Part shown: positions 20,125 to 27,607 of the stretch, piece by piece | How the letters are laid out: every line of letters begins with the position of its first letter | Numbering within the stretch: the first letter of the stretch is position 1 | Assembly (NCBI GenBank): GCA_001579985.1 | Contig: LRSR01001144.1 | Location: 1 to 27,607, forward strand | DNA: 27,607 nucleotides | Source: Hypsibius dujardini | Taxonomy: Eukaryota > Tardigrada > Eutardigrada > Parachela > Hypsibiidae | Direction: 5' to 3' | Made by a program: the position numbers and the translations under genes | Notes under the pieces: generated by a model | What the model saw: the letters and a program-made list of their open reading frames with translations, nothing else | What the model was told of the DNA's origin: nothing | Databases searched by the model: none

Positions 20125-22114
20125 ATAAACGCGTCTGTGGGGAACACTTAATAACGTATGTATCTGAATGAGGGGGTGTTGTGTCGTAATCAACTGAACT
20201 GCCCCTAAGATATCAGTCAGGGGGTCGCGGTATGACCTTAAAATCCGGTCAAACTGAAACTGTCTTCACTACAGATACACATGAACAATGAAAATATGAT
20301 GACTAACACAAAAATTACACCTCTCCTCAGTGAATTCTTTCACTTTTAATCGTCGTCATGGTTTATCTTATTTGTCTGGTTTATTTTGGAATTTTTAAAA
20401 ATAGCGGGGAGAGTGGTGCAATTTCCTTGTAAGCAAGGACATTCTTCTCTGAACGTTTCACCGGGGAATTTTCCAAAATGTTAAAAGCAAGGGAAGATTA
20501 TTTTTTCAGACAAAAGCAGCAATTTACTTAATAACGCACACGCAAATGTTTGGGCGTTATTTTAATAACGTACCATTTAAAATTGCAGATCTATTGTATT
20601 TGTAAATCGTGCAGGGCGCATTTCTAAAGCTTACAATTAATTCTACCCACACCAACACGTGCACGTGTTTGCCGGATCGTCGAACGCATTCAAGTCCCAC
20701 ATAAAAATAAGGAATGTTCTGGTGGGTGGGCGTGGCATTGGAATAACGGCGGACAAAGAGTCTGACATGGAATGAGACCCGTGGCATTCATAAAACGTTG
20801 CCGATAAACATTTCCATTATGTCTTGCACGTAAATAATAATATTGAGGCCTTCACGCGGCATGAGTCAGAATATACTTTTCGACGCCGCCGGGGTGTTTG
20901 AATGCGTCTCCTGCCACATAGCCTTATCCAAAGTATCCTCCAGGGTTCTCCCCATTCTGATGGGGAGCTTCTGGGGTTCACTAAATAAGAAACTTCATTT
21001 TTGACTATTGTGTAGATTCATTGCTGATTAAATTGACATGAAGTTTTGTCATCTCATAAGCTAAGAATGCAAAGCTAACCCACCAAACAAACACAAGTAG
21101 TGTATAAGTAGAAATAAGAGCTAGCTTCTTTTGGTCAACGTCGCAAGTGAACGGAAGAGCCATCGCATCAATTCATTCCAAAATTTATATGGGACAACGG
21201 GACAACTAACCGGTTGGGCGGCACATAATTTTTTTCAAAAAACGGAGGTTAACAATTTTCATTAAACTTTTTAAAACTCAAATCTGTATGCCAATCCACT
21301 CACCTAGACATCTGCTTTTGAAAGAATTTAAAGGTTTTAAGCAGCGGTAAAATTTAGAGACCCATTCAAAGTTGAGTAAATGTTTGTGGTGAACCCTGTA
21401 TGAATTTTCACGTTAAAACTGAGAAGATCCCCACTTGTAAGATCTATACAGTTAAATGTTGCTATTGTGACTGTGTGTTAGCATTACTCAAGTGTCAGTT
21501 CTGTAAATGCGAAAAGAACCCTACCAAAAAGAAAGAAAATAGGCCAAACGCCTGCAATGTGCCAGCGTTTTATATAACTAGTCTGAAACCATTTTCATTT
21601 GTGATAAAACTATACTTTAACGGAAAGCTAATAAGAATACGAAGATCTTTGAAATTCTAACATTTTTAATTCAATGCAATACAACTGCATTTTAGATGAC
21701 AAAGGGATTTATAGATTGACTTTCACTTAATTAATCATTCACAAATTTTACCGTGTTCCTTTCGCTCCTGCTAGCTCTCCACTGGTAGCCTCTGCAAGAT
21801 TGCCGGAAGCTACCAACATCGAGCGACGCATCCGGGGATGTGACTTTCGTGGCTGACCTGCCCTTCAAATTGGGTGGGGGACGGGCCTAAAGTTCGCATT
21901 GTCTACAGCTGCCGAGGTTACTTTGTGAGTCGTTGTTTGGGTTTTGGCATGCCGTATGGGACAAATCATAATTTAAAATTTTTTTTAACACTATAAAAAA
22001 TTCGAAATAGTGTCGTTAGTAATGGCAAAGAAATAACGGTTCTATCTCTGTTTCAAAAGCATTGCCGAACCCGGTACAAAATGCACTACCATCCTGATTT
22101 CCGACGGCTTGAGC
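20125..22114. other. Long stretch without a supported gene
   Basis: About 2 kb. An 86-codon cysteine-rich plus frame (21400-21660, motif CCYCDCVLALLKCQFCKCE) has no recognised family and no splice context. A GC-richer patch at about 21750-21900 was searched on both strands for the missing later exons of the receptor pseudogene; none could be recognised. Confidence 0.35.
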
Positions 22115-23399
22115 TTAAGAACCAAACAACAGTGACACTCTTTTGTGGCACAATCTTAGCAGTTGTCGTGTGGCCGGGCTAGTCCTCCGCCGCATCACCT
22201 CCGCATCCACAAAATCGGCCAAATAGACAAACAGGATGGAATTCGCAGCCTTCATAGTTAAATTACATCGAATCTTGCTGTTCATAAAGCTACTATGATT
22301 CATTTATTAGTACATTACCTCGTCCGGTAGGTCTCAAAAAAGATCCGTCTGGTTGCCGAATCGCTCCGTCTGCAACGACAAGTGCCCCATGCAGATGTAG
22401 ACGTACTCGCCGTTAGTCATATGGCGAAGTGAGGCGGCAGCCTATAAGGTGGTGCAAATTATATACAAATATCGCCAACATAACCCAATTTTTGACTGGT
22501 TAAACGCATCGGTATTCCTTCACACCATCAGATAAAACTTTGACTGAACCAGCTGGCCCGTCAAAAGCGAAGCGAACGGCTAGCATTGGCCTGTTTGACG
22601 GCTCGCGGGCGGGCTTGTCTACCTAAACAATATTACTACAATATGTCATCTTTATCAAACTCCCAGTTTACGTGTTCTATCATCCATATGCAGAACATAC
22701 CGTTGAATATAATCAAAGTCGGGGCGGGAATAGGGTGTGCATGTTGATTTTAATTAAAGAGGAGCGTATGTGCCCAGTCGTTATTAATATTCTTTTGTAA
22801 CACTTTCGAAGCTCTTTGATCGGTCCATAAATTTGCTCTCATAAATCTCCAGTAAATCAGTATATAAATGTTTTGAAATACACAAACATATCTTGAATGT
22901 GACTGATGGATAGGAAGTCCCGGGAATGTGTTGCACATGCTAGGAATCGAACGGTAGTTTGTGACGAGAACCGGGGCGGCTGGAAGCGTGTACAGGGAAT
23001 TCGAGAAGCCCACCCTACATCAAGATCTATTAACAAACCATTTGCAAACACTGCATAATTCGAAGAGTTGCGTTGAATTTGTATTGGACAATACGTTGCA
23101 AAATAAAGGATGTTCCACGAAACCGCCAATTGATGGAGAGTGCTATAGTCCGATGAGCCGAGGTTATTAAGGATGTAATGTACACGTAGGTGCAGACACA
23201 GACACAGATACAGACACAGACATTGACAGAAAGATCCTTTCCTGCCTATGACCGCAAGTTCGTGTGAATGGTGCCTCTTCCTGTAGTACCAGTCATTGAC
23301 CAAAAATGAGCTAGCCGCAATAGCAACTGCCGGGCTATAGTCTTCCTTATCGTAACTGACGGTAACTGAAAAGTTGAATATTCCGGCGTAACGACGGTT
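22115..23399 (-). pseudogene. NPR-type receptor ectodomain pseudogene
   Basis: Minus-strand pieces in family order. Exon 1 part is 23399-23237 (NRRYAGIFNFSVTVSYD...FLVNDWYYRKR), matching the second half of exon 1 of the gene at 16113-19506. Exon 2 part is about 23013-22890 (LPAAPVLVTNYRSIPSM, then decays). Exon 4 is 22441-22319 (LRHMTNGEYVYICMG...FGNQTDLF), with intact splice sites but an in-frame TGA. Exon 5-like is 22249 to about 22115 (AANSILFVYLADFVDAEVM). Exons 3, 6, 7 and 8 were not found. The exon 1 donor has become GGATCT instead of GGTATT, exon 2 is out of frame relative to its best acceptor, and the N-terminal half of exon 1 is cut off where a transposase relic begins. It is clearly non-functional as a receptor. 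Confidence 0.72.
23193..23222. repeat. Short CAGACA microsatellite
   Basis: About five CAGACA/CAGATA units just after the expected exon 1 end of the receptor pseudogene. Confidence 0.85.
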
Positions 23400-23402
23400 A
23401 GC

Positions 23403-24017
23403 TTGACGTTAACGGGATCCGGAAGATTTTCTACGAGTTTTGGGAGAACGGTGTCCGAAAATTTGGACCGAATTCTGGAAGGAATCTCACCCAATGGCGT
23501 CTTGTTTGTGGCCGGCGTTTGCTCCCGTGGAAAAACCGCAAACCGCTTTGTCAAACCCGAAACAGAATTCAACAGTGAGTACTACATCCACCATCTTTTA
23601 AAGCCGCTTTTCAGGAATGACATTCGGAAACTATTTCCAGGAGAGTTTATCAATAAGGTCGTCTTCCACCGTGACAGTGCTCCAGCGCACTTTTCCGGAA
23701 TTATCCAAGAATGGCTTCGAAATTCCGGAATCAAGTTCATTCCGAAAGAGCACTGGATGGGCAATAGCCCTGACCTGGCCCCCATAGATTTGTATGTAAA
23801 CGGTCCGCTTAAATTGAAACTGTTTGACTACACTGCCGCCACAGTGGCAGGTTTGAAACGGGTTATGCGAAAAATGTGATCGAATTTGGACCAAAATAAA
23901 ATTATTAACGCTTTACGATTCTGGTTGAAACGCGTTAAGCTCATGATAGAGAGGCAGGGGCTTCAAATCGAGCATGTTTCGAAAAATTCAAAGCGAAATT
24001 GTGCACGCGGGAATTAA
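23403..24017 (+). pseudogene. Mariner-like (DD37D, maT-type) transposase relic
   Basis: C-terminal half of a Tc1/mariner-superfamily transposase. Clear similarity begins near 23487 (GVLFVAGVCSRGKT), then NSEYYIHHLLKPLF, the second catalytic Asp in VVFHRDSAPAH, and the third in NSPDLAPIDLYVNG. Between the two aspartates are 37 residues, the DD37D spacing of the maT group rather than the DD34D of classical mariners. The frame stops at TGA 23877-23879, where a Trp is likely, and then stays open for a further 45 codons (NLDQNKIINALRFWLKRVKL) to TAA near 24017. The N-terminal DNA-binding domain and first catalytic Asp are missing, and no terminal inverted repeats were seen. Its left edge abuts the truncated exon 1 of the receptor pseudogene, so insertion may have broken that exon. 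Confidence 0.8.
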
Positions 24018-24029
24018 ATAAAAACTGAG

Positions 24030-24123
24030 TACCATCAAGTGGTATACCCTTTGTACGTGCTGCATCATAAGCTTTTCTCGCCCTTTCAATTTCGGTCAAA
24101 ATACTTGTGTATTCAACACTCAT
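24030..24123 (-). other. Short protein-like frame of unknown origin
   Basis: The minus strand reads EYTSILTEIERARKAYDAAR followed by TKGIPLDGTQF, with codon use that looks like real coding sequence. It then runs into the transposase relic. I do not recognise it and could not align it to any exon of the receptor family here. It could be the remnant of a host exon cut by the transposon. Confidence 0.3.
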
Positions 24124-24847
24124 TCTTATGTACGTGGGCTGGATGAAACTTTTCTACTTTTAAAGGTCAAGGGCTAGGCTGCCTTTATTGTAGACGTGTT
24201 GTACCTTTTGTGTGGCACTATTGTGCGTGCCGGTACCGTAGTATTCGTTTTAACACGACGATTATTAAATGAACTCAGCAAAACAAACAATACGAACAAT
24301 CTGAAAATCAGATACTGATGTCACAAATCGATCGAATTCGCAGGAATGAATTACGGACAACTTCGAGGATATGTGATTCGACTACCAATATGCTGTAAAA
24401 TGTGCGAGCCGCCGGACGTTAGACGGCACGCGTGCCACGCTGGATCATTGCCTCCTTAAGATATCGTTCCGTGATGGCGTCACTCATTGTTGACACTTTA
24501 TTTGACGTGATATATCGTAGTGTGAATTGACGAAAAGGTTACTTTTTCGAACCACAGCTCGGTGGGGAGCAACCGCCATGACAGGGTATCGTACTGCTGC
24601 CCTCGAATGTAAAGTCTAAACCACACTCCAGTCAGTGCATATTTAGGAAAACACTGGTTAATAATCGTAAGCACCAGTATAGTTCTACCTTACAATCCCG
24701 ACAGTAACTGAAATGCAGACCAAGACGACCGTGACAAGGAGAGGCATGAGTATTGAACGATCTAAGAAAAGATGATACTTGTGAGCACACAGAAGATTCA
24801 GGTTCACAACGGTTCCAGTCAGAGCGTAACAGTGGGGTGGGGGAGGC
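24124..24847. other. Unassigned spacer
   Basis: No coding signal was recognised on either strand. On the minus strand this region should carry post-ectodomain exons of the receptor gene at 25415-27172 if any were close by; none was seen. Confidence 0.35.
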
Positions 24848-25276
24848 ACTGGGGCAGCCGCCCCTGCCTAAATTAAATAGAGGGGTTTCGCTTGAGGCAA
24901 TTCCTTAGGTAGAGGAGCTTCAAGGGATATTACCCTTCCACCCTTTCGTCCAATAGGGCTGAGGGCAACTGTCCCTGCCTAACTAATAAGGGGGCTTCAC
25001 GCGAGAGTTTTCCCCTCACCCCTCCCCCAATAGGATTGGGGTACCGGCCCCTGCCTGATTAATTAAAGGGACTGCAAGGGAGGAAAGCCCCCCGCCGTAG
25101 TAGAACTGGGGCAGCTGCCCTTGCATAATTAATGAAAGGGGCTTCACGTGAATGCAGTCCCCAAAAGATCGGAGGTAGATGTCCCTGAATAACCAATTAG
25201 AGGGACTTCATGGCAGGGCAGTCCATCTCGGCCTGTCCCCCATCCCCGTTCCTTCCCCAATAGGAAGAGGGCGCCG
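24848..25276. repeat. Degenerate GC-rich minisatellite, about five units
   Basis: Units of roughly 65-110 bp share the core CTGGGGCAGCTGCCCCTGCC, then TAATTAA and AGGGGCTTCACG, often ending CCCCAATAGG. Unit starts are near 24849, 24959, 25034, 25104 and 25168. Copies are diverged and unequal in length. It lies 139 bp beyond the last recognised exon of the receptor gene to its right. Confidence 0.7.
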
Positions 25277-25414
25277 ATTCAGTTTTCTAAATGTAAACTC
25301 GCCAGCAGACATCTCATTTTCATCATCACATCACATCGCAGACATTTTTCACATGAAAGTAAACTGCCCCTTAAATGTCCATTACGCAGCCGGTTACACC
25401 GCTTTGAGACCAAC

Positions 25415-27172
25415 CTGAGTTTTGGCAGATCCTACGGTCATTCTTGTACCCGCAAAGGGGTTCATTAAGGGGTGGCCATGCACCACTTGGCCAGTCGATC
25501 GAGATGTCTCGAATAGTTTTCAGAATAGGGGGTTCATCCGCTGATTCCAATAGAAATGCCTGCGCACAGTATAGTATAAGATGTTCATACCTCTGACCCC
25601 TTGATATAGGCTCTACTTACCTCAATTTGCTCAGATTCCCGCTTAGTGTGGACTACAGATTGCGGCCTGCGACGTATCCCCGTACGATCAATGTGCAGCT
25701 CTGCAAATCGGTTGTGGAATGTCCGGTTGAGGAACATCCCTCCCAGCGTGAGTGCATCACGAAGGGAAGCTTCCCCATTTGACGCGAGGGACTCGTTCAA
25801 CACCTGTAAACACAAGTTTTGACCTGGACCAATAGAAACACTTGCGTGATGAAATTGTGTGGCCGCGTGCCTCGTTTCAAGTTTCCCTGAAGCGAAGCAA
25901 GCGACCTGGACTGACCCAGCTGACTTTCTCGAACGTCCCACCCTACAATCGTGACTTGCTACTTTTAGTGACTAATTTAGTAGTTCTAAATACCCATAAT
26001 AACTGAAATAAATAGCGAGCTTGCGAAAATTTACGCGTAGGTTTTAAACTCAGGTGGAAGTCAAATTTACACGGAAGTTTCGCTTCAGTGACTATTATAT
26101 TCGTGTCTTTTTTAACACGACGTTACGATGAAAGTCCGATTTACTCGTAGGGGTCAGGAATTATAACGCGCACGACGAGCATATCTTGGTCATGGAGCGT
26201 GACGGCATGAGTAGCTCTAGACTAAATATGTGTGTGCCCGCCCACAAAACTCGTGTTTCGTGTGGCTTTGCAAGAAGTTTCAATCAGCCTCACGGTCACC
26301 TCAAAAACACAGTGTGAGTATGGTTTCTGCTTGAATTTAAATATTACGGGCAGTTTTTCGCAAGCTCTCTAATGTTCTAATTAACTAAAGATTAATGCAA
26401 GGAAATTGTCATAAAGGAACTATTTTTGACTACAAATAAACTAAATATTTAAAAAAACTAAAGGGTCTAAACGAAAAACTTGTTATATTAGTGCAAAATG
26501 TTAAACCCTATTAGCCCTTTAAACAAAATTGGGGTTCATTAAGCTATTTATGAATAACTTTTTAAAAGTTGTTACGAGTGCTCCACTCGGATTGTAGAGG
26601 TCCCTCTAATTATTTAAAGACGGACTAGAAATTGCAAGTTTAGGTGGCCCGTTCCAGGACGTTGGCCTCATACGAAACCATACCTGTGCCAGCATGCCGA
26701 TGCTTGCGTAACTTGACAGCACCTCCTGACTTGGCTAAAACGTCCAGAACAGTTGATAAAAAATGGTGGTACACTGGTAGTAACAAAACCCTACGATTCG
26801 TACTTGTTCGCCCGCTGTGTAAGATGTGTCGAATAATACTCTGGCACGGCGACGAAGCTCTGCCAGAAAGTCCTCCAGGTCTGCTTTGTATTGGACGGTA
26901 TGGATCGGTTCGACCTGTTGGACGACCAGCAACGAACCAAACGCCCTTCGGGCAACCTGGATGCGGAACACGCTCTGGTATGCATTTCAAGTGTCAGCCT
27001 CACTTTTTCTCTCTTTTTTTAGATTGTTTTACTCAATTATTATAACCTCATCGAAGTGATCGCCGTAGGACCACGTGGAGTTGCCAACTCTCGGCTGCTT
27101 GCTCGCATCGTCCGTACCCCAAGCCACGTAGACGTATTCACCGTTTGTCATGTTGCGGTGCCAGGCATCAAT
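25415..27172 (-). CDS. NPR-type receptor guanylyl cyclase ectodomain, five exons, 5' end not found in window
   Basis: Paralogue of the gene at 16113-19506. Minus-strand exons: 27172-27047 (IDAWHRNMTNGEYVYVAWG), 26956-26804 (VARRAFGSLLVVQQVEP, ending FDTSYTAGEQ), 26734-26684 (PSQEVLSSYASIGMLAQ), 25803-25621 (VLNESLASNG...GMFLNRTFHNRFAELHIDR) and 25559-25415 (AFLLES...DWPSGAWPPLNEPLCGYKN). Lengths are 126, 153, 51, 183 and 145 nt against 126, 153, 51, 180 and 145 in the paralogue, with identical phases and no stop. Unlike the paralogue, the exon VLNES has a perfect TTTACAG acceptor. The exon 4 donor (GTTATA) and the last donor (GTTGGT) are weak. Exons 1-3 are not found in the remaining 435 bp to the right, so they presumably lie outside. 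As in the paralogue, no transmembrane, kinase-homology or cyclase exon follows in the next 2 kb. Function as a cyclase is therefore unproven. Confidence 0.72.
25804..26683 (-). other. Large intron of the right-hand receptor gene
   Basis: 880 bp between donor CAG|GTATGG (26683) and acceptor TTTACAG (25804). It is AT-rich and no repeat family copy was recognised. The corresponding intron in the paralogue is only about 86 bp, so this one has grown. Confidence 0.5.
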
Positions 27173-27607
27173 CTGAATGAGTCAACGGAATTTCAGTTGT
27201 AAGATGAAGTTTAGGAAAAACGGCAAACGACGGAAGAATTATATGGTAACTATCTTAACGAAATGTTCTAATAAATCAACGAACTATAATGTCTTTAAAC
27301 TCCCAAAAGACAGTGACGTATTGATGTCGAGGGGAAGACATGCTTGCTGAGGGGGGGCGCAAAAACTGTTTATGGCACTCTCGGCCCGGTGAGGGGCAAG
27401 TTATAACATCCAAAAAGTCATAACTTTTTGCTCCCCCCCCCCTTCATCGGTCTGGCCAGGGGCAGACTTTAATATTCAGAAAGCCTAAATTGTTGTGCCC
27501 CTCCCCCATCCCAAGCAGATTTGGCGAATCCATCGAACCGAGTTTTATCTTGTGAAAAAATTTCCCAAATTCCCCCCCCCCAACAAATGTTCGAATCCCT
27601 CAGCTCG
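27173..27607. other. Intron or flank at the right edge
   Basis: No match to receptor exon 3 was found, though in the paralogue it lies only 101 bp upstream of exon 4. It contains C and G homopolymers and a degenerate tandem repeat. Confidence 0.4.
27380..27512. repeat. Two-copy GC-rich tandem repeat
   Basis: Two degenerate units of about 65 bp (CGGCCCGGTGAGGGGCAAG and CGGTCTGGCCAGGGGCAGA at their starts), each followed by an AT-rich centre and a C-rich end (CTCCCCCCCC, CCCCTCCCCC). Confidence 0.5.

Noticed and set aside
21400-21660. Cysteine-rich 86-codon plus frame
   Set aside because: It resembles a small cysteine-rich protein, but there is no signal peptide, family motif or splice context, so it was left as part of an unassigned region.
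23246-23572. 108-codon minus frame overlapping the transposase
   Set aside because: It is a shifted shadow across the receptor exon 1 remnant and the transposase relic; the aligned frames are different.
26640-27059. Several overlapping plus and minus frames of 70-133 codons
   Set aside because: They are other-frame shadows of receptor exons 5 and 6; splice sites and family alignment support only the exon readings.

Overview
The window looks like animal nuclear DNA, probably from an invertebrate. Genes are split by short GT-AG introns (mostly 60-140 bp), and there is a TATA-type promoter, microsatellites and many non-autonomous transposons. Two gene families dominate: cytochrome P450s of the CYP2 type (plus strand) and ectodomains of natriuretic-peptide-receptor-type (NPR) receptor guanylyl cyclases (minus strand). 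An expanded receptor-cyclase family and a DD37D mariner-like transposase fit an ecdysozoan such as a tardigrade or nematode, but the sequence alone does not settle the lineage.

Layout. 1-1067 is intron or flank. 1068-1586 holds the last two exons of a CYP2-like gene whose 5' part is not visible. 2264-5137 is a decayed retroelement tract with one 344-bp LTR-like end, protein-like but broken reading frames, and a short remnant of a second end. 5836-6030 may be a tRNA-derived SINE. 7385-9783 is a complete six-exon CYP2-like gene (500 aa) in which all five introns are phase 1, with a CAGACA satellite in intron 4. 9892-10213 is a foldback MITE. 10433-11400 (minus) is a broken first exon of a receptor gene, split by a solo LTR that is flanked by a 4-bp target duplication. 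11684-17099 carries a foldback element and three copies of another MITE family, the last lying inside a receptor intron. 16113-19506 (minus) is an eight-exon receptor ectodomain gene. 19758-20124 is a second copy of the first MITE. 22115-23399 (minus) is a receptor pseudogene abutting a mariner-like transposase relic (23403-24017). 25415-27172 (minus) holds five exons of another receptor ectodomain gene that runs off the right edge.

How the parts relate. The two P450 genes are tandem paralogues with the same exon boundaries in the shared part. The receptor copies form a tandem minus-strand family with near-identical exon lengths and phases. The two best preserved copies both stop at the exon carrying the juxtamembrane W-P..P..CG motif. 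I found no transmembrane, kinase-homology or cyclase exon in the 2 to 4.7 kb downstream of either. This may mean soluble or decoy ectodomain genes, very long introns, or 3'-truncated duplicates. It is the most interesting question in the window. One copy also shows a GG instead of AG at an expected splice acceptor, so its function is uncertain.

All identifications come from motifs, splice sites and comparison between copies in the window; no database search was possible.
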